The position numbers and the translations under genes are program-made. 64,000 bases of DNA, taken from assembly GCA_016709225.1 (NCBI GenBank), contig JADJEE010000001.1, positions 496,001 to 560,000 of the forward strand, written 5' to 3'. The notes below the pieces were generated by a model. That model was not told the DNA's origin. It saw only the letters and a list, made by a program, of their open reading frames with translations, and searched no databases. Source of the DNA: Deltaproteobacteria bacterium (GTDB lineage: Bacteria; Myxococcota_A; Polyangia; Nannocystales; Nannocystaceae). Positions 46,905 to 55,799 of the stretch are shown here, one piece after another; within the stretch, counting starts at the first letter, position 1, and the number at the start of each line of letters is the position of its first letter.

Positions 46905-47834
46905 TCAGAAGTCGAGCCCCACCGAGATTGTGTACTGCTGCTGGAATTTGGAGCGGTCGGCAACCGACGCGCCCTCGAACTCGCCCGCGCGCTTGCCCCC
47001 CGGCACGAGCATGGCTTCCACGCCCACGCGCATCACCGCAAAGATCATGCGCAGGCCGAAGTAGGGCCGGTGCCGCACGATCGCACCGGTGTTCTGGAAC
47101 ACGAACTCGTTGTTCGCCGCGGTGTCGACCCCGGGGCAGGTCTGGTTGTACGCGTCGACGAACTCGTCGCAGTTCGGCGTCGCGTCGAGCACCGTCGAGC
47201 GCGAGAGGATGATGAGCGCCTCGTAGCCGGCGTAGGGCGTGAGGCTGAAGGTCTTGCCGAGCCCGAACACGTACGAGACCGACACCGAGGGTGCGGCGGT
47301 CGTCATGTTGAAGTCCTTCGCGCCGAGCAGCCGCGAGAAGCTGGCCCGGATCGCGATCGAGGGGATGGGATGCTTGCGGTAGAAGCCCTCGTGGATCGCG
47401 ATCTTGCCGTAGCCGGACATCGCCCACATGCGGCTGTCGAACAGGTGCGTCGCGCCGGCGCCGACCTCGATGCCCGGCCACAACCCCTTGCGACCCATGA
47501 TCTGCATCGTCGGCGCGACGTTGTCGGCCTGGCCACGGGTGGTTCGCGACCAGTAGTCGCGCCCGCCCGCGATGGTGTTCACGCCGAAGTCGGCCGAGAT
47601 CGCGAAGCCGGCCAGACCGAGCGAGTCGGCGGGGTCGACCGGGCGTGGCGCCATCACCGTGCCGAGCTCGGACGAGAGGCTGCGGAAGCCCGCATTGTCC
47701 TGGGCCACGCTGCCGCCCGAGAGTGTGCCGAGGCCGGTGAGGTCGAGATCGTACTTGCCGGCCAGCGCGACCCTGGGCACGAGCGACAACGCGGTCGCGA
47801 CGAGGGTAGCGGTGGGCAAGAGCCGGAGATGCAT
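46905..47834 (-). CDS. Outer-membrane beta-barrel protein
   Basis: ATG 47834 gives 309 residues with a signal peptide (hydrophobic LPTATLVATALSLVP, cut near ALAGKYD). The rest alternates strands with aromatic residues (GFYRKHPIPSIAIRASFSR, TPYAGYEALIILSR) and ends in Phe (SVGLDF), the C-terminal signature recognised by the BAM machine. It has two Cys residues about 14 apart (NCDEF and TCPG). I do not recognise a named family. It is coupled with the zinc-ribbon protein gene by a one-base gap. Confidence 0.75.
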   Translation of the reverse strand: MHLRLLPTATLVATALSLVPRVALAGKYDLDLTGLGTLSGGSVAQDNAGFRSLSSELGTVMAPRPVDPADSLGLAGFAISADFGVNTIAGGRDYWSRTTRGQADNVAPTMQIMGRKGLWPGIEVGAGATHLFDSRMWAMSGYGKIAIHEGFYRKHPIPSIAIRASFSRLLGAKDFNMTTAAPSVSVSYVFGLGKTFSLTPYAGYEALIILSRSTVLDATPNCDEFVDAYNQTCPGVDTAANNEFVFQNTGAIVRHRPYFGLRMIFAVMRVGVEAMLVPGGKRAGEFEGASVADRSKFQQQYTISVGLDF

Positions 47835-48061
47835 GCGGGGCTCCGAACAGCGGACGGCGCAGCGTAGCGTCGCACACGCCGCCATGTCAAGGATGAGCCC
47901 CGGCTCAAGCGTTCGAGATCGCTAGCGATTGCCCGAGCGATCCGCTCGACCCGAGTGCGCGAAGCGAACGGGCCTCGCGGATCGCCCGACGAGCAGTGGC
48001 GGCCACGGATGCCGGGAACGTGCTCGCGCGAGCGCGCTCTCGCCTGGCGCCGACCTGCCGA
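47835..48061. other. Gene-free region with palindromes
   Basis: These 227 bases lie upstream of the outer-membrane protein gene. They contain ATCGCTAGCGAT at 47918-47929, a perfect 12-base palindrome, and a CGAGCG/CGCTCG inverted repeat nearby. They may form control sites for the outer-membrane protein gene. No coding sequence is convincing. Confidence 0.35.
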
Positions 48062-48673
48062 TCACCAGCGCAGCGCGACGCCGTGGCGGGCAACGTGTCG
48101 TCCGAGCAACGTGCGTCGGCCCAGCGTCGCTGCGTTGCCGACCACCAGGCACGCGTCGCGGCCGGGCTTGCCGGCGAACGTGACGTCGAACGACAGTCGC
48201 AGATCGGCGTCGCCGTTCTGGGTGGGATGGCGATCGATGGCGACCAACTCGACCTCCCGCGGGCGCACGACGTCGGTCGCGTGACAGCGGCCGCGCTCGC
48301 GCGCACGCAGGCCGAACCACCACGACGCCGGGTCGGCCAGCTTCCCGCCGTCGTGGGGACGCTGGGCGAGCTCGACCACGACCGTGAAGCTGGGCCCCGC
48401 GGTCACGTGCCGCGCGCGCAGCCGGGCCTGGGTCTGCGCCCGCAGCCCGTCGTCGTCGTCGTCGGCCTTCGCGGCGGCGGCATCGTCGACGTTCGCGGCC
48501 GCCAGCTCGACCAGGGTCGCGTCCCAGCGGGTTGCGTGCACGCGCACGCCGTCGGCGACCAGCAGGTGACGCTCGCGTGCGCTCTCGAGGTTCGCACCCG
48601 CGGGCGCGCGCGCGTGGCCGCAGGCGCCCGCCATCAGCACGAGCACCACGAGGCCGGCGGCGCCGCGACTCAC
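48062..48673 (-). CDS. Lipoprotein of unknown function
   Basis: GTG 48673 overlaps the stop of the PilZ gene (GTGA). The 203-residue product has a signal peptide ending in VLMAGAC (lipobox) and a mature part with an Asp-rich stretch (KADDDDDG) and one Cys pair (GRCH, DACLV). I recognise no family. The coupling to a PilZ protein suggests a c-di-GMP-related envelope function, but this is inference. Confidence 0.72.
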   Translation of the reverse strand: MSRGAAGLVVLVLMAGACGHARAPAGANLESARERHLLVADGVRVHATRWDATLVELAAANVDDAAAAKADDDDDGLRAQTQARLRARHVTAGPSFTVVVELAQRPHDGGKLADPASWWFGLRARERGRCHATDVVRPREVELVAIDRHPTQNGDADLRLSFDVTFAGKPGRDACLVVGNAATLGRRTLLGRHVARHGVALRW

Positions 48674-49332
48674 GATTGCACCCGTGGCGGGCCCGCGAAC
48701 ATCAGACCGCACACCCCTGGCTTGGTCCACACCACCCGCGAGGGCAGCACGGTGTTGCAGCTCGGACTGGCCGCCTCGACGCACAGCGCCAGCGCGGCGC
48801 CCTCGGGCAGTCGCGCCGCGCCGTCGATCTCGACCTTCGCGCCGCCCGCCGAGAGATCGTGGAGCGTCGCGCCGATCAGCGCGCCGTCGGCCAACAGCAC
48901 CCAGGTGCGCTGGCGGCAGCGGAAGCGCAGGAACTGGCGGTTGCGTCCGCCCTCGATGTCGCGCAGGCGGTGCTCGTGGCCGAGCAGCCGCTCGCGGTCG
49001 TCGGCCTCGAGCGGCTCGCCCCGAAGATCTCGCATGCGCAGGCGGCGGTACTCGAGGATGTCGGTCCACAGATCGCCGGTGTAGAGCTCGCCGTCGCCGC
49101 GCACCGCGAGCAGCCGCGGCACGATGCTCTCGCCGCGATCGCACGGCCCCGCGACGGTGGCGGGCGGGCTCGCCAGCGCGAGGTCGTCGTAGCCCATCGC
49201 GGTCTCTGCACCGAAGGCCTCGGTGTCGAACGCACCCGCGCCGTACCAGGCCGCGGCGAGACCCCCGTTGGCGGGCGTCAGGTCGCAGGCGGTGGCGGAA
49301 CCGGGCTCGAGGTAGGTCGCGGCGGCGGTCAT
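48670..49332 (-). CDS. PilZ domain protein
   Basis: A 220-residue cytoplasmic protein. Residues about 130-205 carry the c-di-GMP-binding PilZ signature: RQFLR (RxxxR) and, about 35 residues on, HDLSAGGAKV ([DN]xSxxG). The N-terminal 100 residues have no recognised domain. ATG 49332 is chosen. It is divergent from the permease operon and coupled by GTGA to a lipoprotein gene. It may be a receiver for the diguanylate cyclase at 26511-28061. Confidence 0.82.
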   Translation of the reverse strand: MTAAATYLEPGSATACDLTPANGGLAAAWYGAGAFDTEAFGAETAMGYDDLALASPPATVAGPCDRGESIVPRLLAVRGDGELYTGDLWTDILEYRRLRMRDLRGEPLEADDRERLLGHEHRLRDIEGGRNRQFLRFRCRQRTWVLLADGALIGATLHDLSAGGAKVEIDGAARLPEGAALALCVEAASPSCNTVLPSRVVWTKPGVCGLMFAGPPRVQS

Positions 49333-49392
49333 GGCGTGCTTGCCACGGGTCGACCGCGGCTGTTAGCGTGCATCGGCGGTCACAGCCCAAAG

Positions 49393-51243
49393 GTGAAGCC
49401 CGACGACGAATCTCCCGGCGGACCGCTTCGGGCCGCACGCCGCACGCTCGAGCCGCGCGAGCACGGCATCCTGCTGATCCTGTGGGTGTTGTCGCTGACG
49501 GGGGCGCTGGTGCTGTGGCCGGACGGCCCCGCGTGGGCGGGAACGGTCGGGCGCGTGGGCCTGGTGGCCTTCTTCGCGCTGCTGGCCTGGTGGGCGCTGA
49601 CCGGCTTCTCGGGCTACGAGCATCACACCGGCCTGCGGATCGTGCGTCGACCCCGACCCGCGCGTAGCTCGTGGATGCCGGCCGTGCTGGCGCTGGCGGG
49701 CTGCGTCGGCGGCCTGCTCGCGCTCTACTTCGGCATCAAGAGCGCGGCGGTCGTGATCGCCACCGCCGGCTGTGCGACGGCGGCGATGGTGCTGCTGCTG
49801 GTGCGGCGCTTCGCGGTGTTTGCGAGCCTGTCGATCGTCGGCATCGCGATCGGCGTCGCCGCGCTCATCGTCGTGCAGTCGGTCGCGACCGGGTTCCAGC
49901 ACGAGTTCGAGCGCCGCGTGCTCGGGGTCTACGCCCACATCAACGTCACCCGCGCGTTCGGCATCTCCGAGTACCGCCGCTTCGAGACCTACCTGCGCGG
50001 GGTCGACGGGGTGGTCGGGGCGAGCCCGTTCGTCTACTACGCGATGGCGCTGGCGCCCTCGCCCCGCACCGGTGAGGAGGCCGAGCTGCGGCGGGCGACC
50101 GTGCTGGTGAAGGGCATCGAGCCCGCGACCGCCCACGAGGTGATCGACCTCGAGGACCACCTGCGCGCGAGCGGCCGGCCGCCGGTGTCGATCTCGGCGC
50201 TGAGCTCCGATCTCGAGCTGCAACCGCTGCCCGATCGCAGCGACGACAAGCTGCCCGCGGTCATCGCCGCGACCCCGGATCCCCGCGGCGAGGGCTGGTA
50301 CGCCGACGCGCTCGCGCACTGGCGCGCGCTGCCCGACGCCGAGAAGTACGGCCATGGCCGCCACACCGAGTTCGAGTTCGACGACGGCGATCCCTGGCCC
50401 GACGCCGAGCCGACCACCGTGGTGGCGCCCGGCGGCGCGCAAGATGGTGATCTGCCGACGATGTTCGTGGGCGTCACGCTCGCGCGCGAGCTCTCGCTCG
50501 AGGTCGACGACATCGTGACGTTGGTCGATCCCGGCGCCGGCTTCGATCACGCGGAGGCGCCGGAGTTCCGCCGCTATCGCATCGCGGGGGTCTTCCGCGC
50601 CGGCTTCCAAGAGTACGACAGCCGGCTCATCTACGTGCACATCCGCGAGCTGCAGTGGTTCAAGTATCGCGGTAAGGACACCGTCTCCGGCGTCGATCTG
50701 CGACTCGCGGATCCGTACGAGGCGCCGGTGGTCGAGCAGGAGCTGCGGCGGACGATCGGCGACGACGAGTACTCGATCCTCGAGTGGCAGAAGCTGAACG
50801 CCAACCTGTTCCAGTCGATCCGCACGCAGAAGTCGATCCTCACGATCATCCTCAGCTTGGTGAGCACGGTGGCCGGCTTCAACGTGCTGGCGGCGCTGTG
50901 GACGATGGTCGTGCGACGCACCGCGGAGATCGCCATCATGATGTCGATGGGCGCCAGCGAGGGCGGCGTCGCGCGGATCTTCCAGTTCGCCGGCATGACG
51001 CTCGGTGCCGTCGGTGCCGTGGCCGGCGTCGCATTCGGGCTGGTGCTGTGCGCGTTGGTCGAGTTCTACGGCTACTCGCTCGACCCCGAGGTCTACTTCA
51101 TCGAGCGATTGCCGGTCGAGATCAGTCTGGTCCAGATCGCCGGCGTGCTGTCGTTGACCATGGCGATCAGCTTCTTCGCGACCGTGCCACCTTCGCTGCG
51201 GGCGGCGCAGCTGCGCCCCGTCGAGGGCCTGCGCGGCGAGTGA
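49393..51243 (+). CDS. LolC/LolE-type ABC transporter permease
   Basis: A 616-residue inner-membrane protein. Hydrophobic segments lie near residues 25-47, 52-72, 90-125, 137-160, and a group of three at the C-terminus (about 480-600). A large periplasmic region of about 320 residues lies between. This topology, with the FtsX-like C-terminal block (TVAGFNVLAALWTMVVRRTAEIAIMMSMGAS), is that of LolC/LolE and MacB permeases, which move lipoproteins or substrates to the outer membrane. Extra membrane segments at the N-terminus are unusual. GTG 49393 is chosen; its ribosome site is weak. A related permease gene follows after 13 bases. No ATPase gene is near. Confidence 0.85.
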   Translation: MKPDDESPGGPLRAARRTLEPREHGILLILWVLSLTGALVLWPDGPAWAGTVGRVGLVAFFALLAWWALTGFSGYEHHTGLRIVRRPRPARSSWMPAVLALAGCVGGLLALYFGIKSAAVVIATAGCATAAMVLLLVRRFAVFASLSIVGIAIGVAALIVVQSVATGFQHEFERRVLGVYAHINVTRAFGISEYRRFETYLRGVDGVVGASPFVYYAMALAPSPRTGEEAELRRATVLVKGIEPATAHEVIDLEDHLRASGRPPVSISALSSDLELQPLPDRSDDKLPAVIAATPDPRGEGWYADALAHWRALPDAEKYGHGRHTEFEFDDGDPWPDAEPTTVVAPGGAQDGDLPTMFVGVTLARELSLEVDDIVTLVDPGAGFDHAEAPEFRRYRIAGVFRAGFQEYDSRLIYVHIRELQWFKYRGKDTVSGVDLRLADPYEAPVVEQELRRTIGDDEYSILEWQKLNANLFQSIRTQKSILTIILSLVSTVAGFNVLAALWTMVVRRTAEIAIMMSMGASEGGVARIFQFAGMTLGAVGAVAGVAFGLVLCALVEFYGYSLDPEVYFIERLPVEISLVQIAGVLSLTMAISFFATVPPSLRAAQLRPVEGLRGE

Positions 51244-51256
51244 TTCCCGCGCGTCG

Positions 51257-52870
51257 ATGCGCCCCCCTTCGCCGACGACGATCCCCGCCATGCCCCGCGA
51301 CGCGCCCCACGATCGCCGACTGCCGTGGGCGCTGCTCTTGCTGGTGGCGACCCGGCTCGCGCTGCGCGAGCGCCGGCCCGGCGCCGGCGTGCGGCGGACG
51401 ATGTGGCTGTCGCTGGTGACCACGGTCGCCTGCGCCGCGGCGTTGCTGCTGGGGGTCAAGTCGCTGGCGGTGGCTGCGGTGCTCGGGGTCGCGAGCATGG
51501 TCGCGCTGGCCTCGGTGGTGATGCGCGCGTTCCCGCTGGCGATGGCGGTCTCGGTGATCGGCATCGCGTTGTCGTGCACGAGCCTGATGTCGGCGCTGGC
51601 CGTCACCACCGGCTTCCTCACCGAGATCTCCCACACCATCTCGCGCTTCAATGGCCACCTGTTGCTCACCAAGTACGGGCTCGACTTCGTCGAGTACGAA
51701 GCCATCTCGCGCGAGGTGCAGAGCGATCCGCGGGTACGCGCGTCGTCGCCGTTCGCGTACTCGATGGTGGTGCTGGTGCGCGACGACGGTCGCGCGGTGG
51801 CTCCGACCGCCGCCGCCACTGCGGCCGCGCCACCGCCCGATCGCGCCGCGCAGGGCGACGCGTGGGACGCCGCGATCGCGGCCGATGCCGCGCTGGTCGA
51901 GCAGCCGGCGCAGGTCCGCGGCGCGACCGCGGGCGCCGGAACCGAGCCCGAGCGCACCGCGATCGTCGTCGGCAAGGGCATCGACCCCACCTGGGCGTCG
52001 CAGTTCTCGGACATCGCGTCTGCGTTCGGCCGCGGTGATCTCTCGGGCCTACGACCGGGCGACTGGAGTCATCCACCCGGGCTCGTGCTCGGCCGGGCGC
52101 TGCGGGAGGAACTCGGCGTGGCGCTCGGCGATCGCGTGCGCGTGGTCGTGCCCGCGCAGCTCGAGGGGCGCGACGATGACGGCGACGCCGCGCCGCGGCA
52201 CGTGGTCTTCGAGCTCACCGACGAGCTCGACACCGGCATCAACGAGATCGATCGCAATCTCGCGCTCATGCACCTCACGGCCGCGCAGTCGCTGTTCTTC
52301 CGCGCGGGCCGCGTGACAGGCATCGAGTTCGAGCTGTTCGACGGCGAGCAGGCCACCGCGGTCGCGGACGGTATCGCGGCCCGCCTGCCGCCGGTCTACC
52401 GCGTCAGCACCTGGCGCGAGACCAACGCCGAGATGTTCAACAGCCTCATGCAGATCCGCATGGTCGTGTCGATCATGCTGGGCCTGATGGGGGTGGTCGG
52501 CGCGGCATCGTTGGTCGCGAGCTTGTTGCTGGTGGTGCGGCGCAAGCAACACGACATCGGGGTGTTGCTCGCGCTCGGCTGCGACGCGCGGGGGCTGTTC
52601 TGGGTCTTCGAGGCCATGGGCCTGCTCGCCGGCGGCGTGGGCGTGTTGCTGGGGCTGACGCTGGGTGGGCTGTACTGCGCGGTGATGGCCCGCTACGACT
52701 TCGCGCTGTCGAGCGACGTGTATCCCATCGATCATCTGCCGATCGCGATCGCCCCGGCCGACATGCTGGTGCCGGCGTGCATCGCGATGCTGTTGTGTTC
52801 GATCGCCAGCGGGCCGGTGGCGCTGATGGCCACCCGCGTTCGCATCCTGGCCGCGCTCAATCGCCTCTGA
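51257..52870 (+). CDS. Second LolC/LolE-type ABC transporter permease
   Basis: A 537-residue inner-membrane protein related to the preceding permease. Segments at about 23-33, 55-80 and 90-115 open it, and the C-terminal block (MLGLMGVVGAASLVASLLLVVRRKQHDIGVLLALGCDARG) is the FtsX-type core. The central periplasmic part contains an Ala/Pro-rich insert. ATG 51290 is an alternative start. The two permeases probably form a heterodimer that needs an ATPase encoded elsewhere. The substrate is unknown, and lipoprotein export is plausible given the number of lipoproteins in the window. Confidence 0.85.
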   Translation: MRPPSPTTIPAMPRDAPHDRRLPWALLLLVATRLALRERRPGAGVRRTMWLSLVTTVACAAALLLGVKSLAVAAVLGVASMVALASVVMRAFPLAMAVSVIGIALSCTSLMSALAVTTGFLTEISHTISRFNGHLLLTKYGLDFVEYEAISREVQSDPRVRASSPFAYSMVVLVRDDGRAVAPTAAATAAAPPPDRAAQGDAWDAAIAADAALVEQPAQVRGATAGAGTEPERTAIVVGKGIDPTWASQFSDIASAFGRGDLSGLRPGDWSHPPGLVLGRALREELGVALGDRVRVVVPAQLEGRDDDGDAAPRHVVFELTDELDTGINEIDRNLALMHLTAAQSLFFRAGRVTGIEFELFDGEQATAVADGIAARLPPVYRVSTWRETNAEMFNSLMQIRMVVSIMLGLMGVVGAASLVASLLLVVRRKQHDIGVLLALGCDARGLFWVFEAMGLLAGGVGVLLGLTLGGLYCAVMARYDFALSSDVYPIDHLPIAIAPADMLVPACIAMLLCSIASGPVALMATRVRILAALNRL

Positions 52871-52894
52871 GGCCTCGGCGCCGCGGTGCGTTCG

Positions 52895-53719
52895 TCAGCC
52901 CGGCTGCGCCGGCGGTGTGCCCCCGGGCGCCGCACCGCCGCCGCCGTCCTCACCGTTCGAGGCCGCCTGCAGCGCGAGGATGCGCTTCTTGGCCACGTCG
53001 ACCGAGTAGGGCGAGCAACAGTCCATGCGCACGTAGGTCGACCACTCGTCGAGTGCGTGGCGGATGTCGCCCTTGGCCTCGTAGACCTGGGCAGCGCCGG
53101 CGTGGGCCATCTTGTCGGAGGCCCACATCGACAGCGCCTTCATGTACGTCTTGAGGGCGTCGTCGAGGCGGTCCTGTGCCCGCATGACGTCGCCCAGCTC
53201 GGTGTAGACGAACTGCGCCATCGGGTCGAGTTCGGCCACCTGGCGCAGGACCTTCTCGGCGTCGTCGTACTTCTTGGCGAGCTTGAGCTGCACACCGTAG
53301 GGCAGGCCGTACTCGCTCTTCTCGGGCGCGAGCGTGAACGCCTTGCCGAATGCCGCGGCAGCCTCGGCGTGGTCGCCCTTCTTGGCGAGGATCTCGCCGC
53401 GCAGCGAATGCACCGCCGCGTCCTCGCCCGCCCCGGCGATGGACTTGTCGATCATCGACAGCGCCTCGTCGACCTTGTCGGCCGACAGTCGCAGGCGCGC
53501 GAGCCCGGCCAGCGCCTGCGGCTCGTCGGGCTGCTTGGCGAGGATGTCGGCGTAGAGCTTCTCCGCGTCCTTGGGCTTGTTGTTGCGCGTGAAGGCGGCG
53601 GCCGCCTTGAGATCGGATTGCAGCTTGGCCTGGGCGTCGGCGGGGTCCTCCTTGGGCGTGCGGTCGCACCCGAAGGGGAACATCGAGGCCATCACCAACG
53701 CGAGCATGGTGGCGCGCAT
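52895..53719 (-). CDS. TPR-repeat lipoprotein
   Basis: ATG 53719 gives 274 residues with a short signal peptide ending in FPFGC (likely lipobox). Five or six TPR units follow (for example AEKLYADILAKQPDEPQALAG and DDAEKVLRQVAELDPMAQFVY). The tail is Gly/Ala/Pro-rich. A Cys-Cys pair (MDCC) lies near residue 235. It converges on the permease operon (24 bases) and may assist in lipoprotein handling or another envelope step; this is inference. An upstream frame to 53938 was rejected because the signal peptide starts here. Confidence 0.78.
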   Translation of the reverse strand: MRATMLALVMASMFPFGCDRTPKEDPADAQAKLQSDLKAAAAFTRNNKPKDAEKLYADILAKQPDEPQALAGLARLRLSADKVDEALSMIDKSIAGAGEDAAVHSLRGEILAKKGDHAEAAAAFGKAFTLAPEKSEYGLPYGVQLKLAKKYDDAEKVLRQVAELDPMAQFVYTELGDVMRAQDRLDDALKTYMKALSMWASDKMAHAGAAQVYEAKGDIRHALDEWSTYVRMDCCSPYSVDVAKKRILALQAASNGEDGGGGAAPGGTPPAQPG

Positions 53720-53837
53720 GGCCGCAAGACTGCATGGGCTTGCGCGGCGGCGCAAGCCGTCTTTGCCGGACGCACCGGGGGGTTTGGGCCGGCGCACGCG
53801 ACCTGCTAGTCTGGCGGTCGGCAGGGGCGTCTTCGAG

Positions 53838-54899
53838 GTGTCGGGTGACCGCAGCGACCACGCGGGCAAGTCCATCGTGGCGCAGGCCGACGCTGCCGCC
53901 GGCGTGAAGTCGGCGCTCGCTCGCTGGGTGCTGCACAAGCGTCGCGCGTTGCTCGCTGGCGTGCGTCCGGCGGCGCACGACGAGGCTACCCACGCATGGG
54001 ATGGCCGCCGTCGGTTTGCCGAGGACTACGTGTTCGCCGCCATGCAGCACGGGCTCGGATTGTTGGTGCGGCTCGAGTGGCTGCCCGGCCGCGCCTCGCA
54101 TCGCGTGTGGGTGATGTTGTTGCGCGACGACGCGGCCTGGTGGCTGCCGCCGGCGCAGACGCTGGTCACCGAGTCGCGTCACGATCGTTGGCGGGTCGGG
54201 GGCCTGCACCTGGATTGCCTGCAGCCCTTGCAGCGCTGGCGCGTGCACTTCGTCGGCGACGTGATCGCGACCGAGGGCGCGCCGCGACGCCGACGCTGCG
54301 AACTCGCGCTCGAGTTCGACGCGGCGATGGAGCCGTTCGTGCCCGGGGTCGACGACGACCCCGAGCTGGTCGCACGCCGCGTCGGTGAGGCCGCGTGGGA
54401 TCGCGAGCTGGCCAAGGCGGTGCGCCGCTCGAGCCAGCGCGGCTACGTGCAGACCGGGCGCCTGCGCGGCCAGGCGGTGCTCGCCGACGAGATCGTCGCC
54501 ATCGACGCCGACTGCGTGCGCACGCACAGCTGGGGCGTGCGTGACTGGGGCGCACCCGAGCACGCGGTGCAGTGCCTGGTGCGCCACGGCGAGTCGATCA
54601 CGTGGATCCAGCGGGCGCAGTTCCCGGTGCTCACCTACGAGGGCGGCTTCGTGGTGCGCGACGGTGAGGTTCGCTGTGTCCGCGAGATCACGCGCGCCGA
54701 GCGGATCGCGGACCTCCACCACCTCGAGATCGATGACGGGCGTGGCCGGCTGCAGTTCGTCGGCCCGCAACGACGCGCGGCCGCGCTGCGGGTGGACGGA
54801 CGCGGCGACTTCGAGCTCGCGCTGTGTGGCGACGGCGACACGCGGGCGCTGTGGGTCACGCAGCAGCGCACATTGCCGCGACCACCCGCGCGGCCCTGA
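53838..54899 (+). CDS. Protein of unknown function, lipocalin-like barrel (AttH/DUF7064-like)
   Basis: GTG 53838 gives 353 residues without a signal peptide. The segment GYVQTGRLRG ... DCVRTHSWGVRDWG carries the His-Ser-Trp-Gly-x-Arg-Asp-Trp signature found in a loose group of barrel proteins (AttH, DUF2804, DUF7064/7065) thought to bind hydrophobic compounds. The rest alternates short strands rich in Trp and Arg. The function is unknown. It is divergent from the TPR lipoprotein gene across 118 bases. Confidence 0.6.
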   Translation: MSGDRSDHAGKSIVAQADAAAGVKSALARWVLHKRRALLAGVRPAAHDEATHAWDGRRRFAEDYVFAAMQHGLGLLVRLEWLPGRASHRVWVMLLRDDAAWWLPPAQTLVTESRHDRWRVGGLHLDCLQPLQRWRVHFVGDVIATEGAPRRRRCELALEFDAAMEPFVPGVDDDPELVARRVGEAAWDRELAKAVRRSSQRGYVQTGRLRGQAVLADEIVAIDADCVRTHSWGVRDWGAPEHAVQCLVRHGESITWIQRAQFPVLTYEGGFVVRDGEVRCVREITRAERIADLHHLEIDDGRGRLQFVGPQRRAAALRVDGRGDFELALCGDGDTRALWVTQQRTLPRPPARP

Positions 54900-54968
54900 C
54901 GCGCGCGAAGGGGCCCCGAGCCGGCCTCGTTGCCGTGCCCGGGCCGGACGGACTATCGTCTCGGAGTC

Positions 54969-55373
54969 ATGCCGGTGCAGATCATCACGAGTGCCGAGGC
55001 CATCGCGTTGCTCGGCAGCGACGCCATCTTCCTCGACGTGCGCTCGATCCCCGAGTTCGAGGCCGGCCACGCGCCGGGGGCCGTCAACATCCCGCTCATG
55101 CACATGCAAGGCGGCGGCATGACCCCCAACGCCGGGTTCCCCGAGCAGGTCGCAGCGCGGCTGCCCAAGGACCGCACCGTGGTGGTGGCGTGCAAGGCCG
55201 GCGGGCGCTCGGCGCGTGCCGCTGCGATGCTCCTGCAGCTGGGCTTCGAGCGCGTGCTCGATCACTCGGGCGGCTGGTCGGGCAACGCCACCGATCCAGG
55301 CTGGGTCCGCAGCGGCGGGCCCCAGACCACGCAGGCCGAGCCCGAGCCCGGTGCCGGGGGTGGCAGCCCATGA
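54969..55373 (+). CDS. Rhodanese-like domain protein
   Basis: The 134-residue protein starts at ATG 54969. It has the CH2A motif (DVRSIPEFEAGHAPGAVNIP, about 23-42) and an active-site loop CKAGGRSARAA at about 78-88. The Cys is the sulfur-carrying residue and the loop has the usual six-residue length, so it could bind sulfur or act as a sulfurtransferase. The C-terminus is Pro/Glu-rich. It overlaps the next gene by four bases (ATGA), so rhodanese and glyoxalase-fold proteins are made together. Confidence 0.88.
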   Translation: MPVQIITSAEAIALLGSDAIFLDVRSIPEFEAGHAPGAVNIPLMHMQGGGMTPNAGFPEQVAARLPKDRTVVVACKAGGRSARAAAMLLQLGFERVLDHSGGWSGNATDPGWVRSGGPQTTQAEPEPGAGGGSP

Positions 55374-55783
55374 TCGACGCGCCGCCGCTGTCGCTGCGAC
55401 ACCTCGCGCTGTGGATCGACCCGGCCGCGTTCGAGGCCACGGTGCGGTTCTACCGGGACGGGCTGGGCATGCGCCTGTACTGGCAACCCGACGACGACAA
55501 CGTCTACCTCGCGGGCGCCGGCGACAACCTCGCGCTGCATCGCGCGGTCGCGCCGCGGCGGGTCTCGCAGGAGCACGGCGCGCTCGATCACCTGGGCTTC
55601 TTCGTCGCCGATGCCGACGCCGTGCGCACGTGGCACGAGCGGCTCGTGGCCACATCGGCGTCGTTCGACATCACGATCGCGCAGCCGGTGCGGACCCACC
55701 GTGACGGCGCGACCTCGTTCTACCTGCGCGATCCGGCCGGCAACCTCGTGCAGATCCTCCACGTGCCCGACGCGCCGACCTGA
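55370..55783 (+). CDS. Glyoxalase-fold (VOC superfamily) protein
   Basis: A 137-residue VOC protein with the standard opening LRHLALWIDPAAFEATVRFYRDGLGMRLYW, HGALDHLGFFVADADAVRTW in the middle and SFYLRDPAGNLVQILH at the end. Each contains the conserved positions for His/Glu metal ligands, so it is probably a metalloenzyme such as a glyoxalase, dioxygenase or epimerase; the substrate cannot be told. Coupled to the rhodanese gene by ATGA. Confidence 0.85.
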   Translation: MIDAPPLSLRHLALWIDPAAFEATVRFYRDGLGMRLYWQPDDDNVYLAGAGDNLALHRAVAPRRVSQEHGALDHLGFFVADADAVRTWHERLVATSASFDITIAQPVRTHRDGATSFYLRDPAGNLVQILHVPDAPT

Positions 55784-55799
55784 GCGCGGCCGGCCAGCC

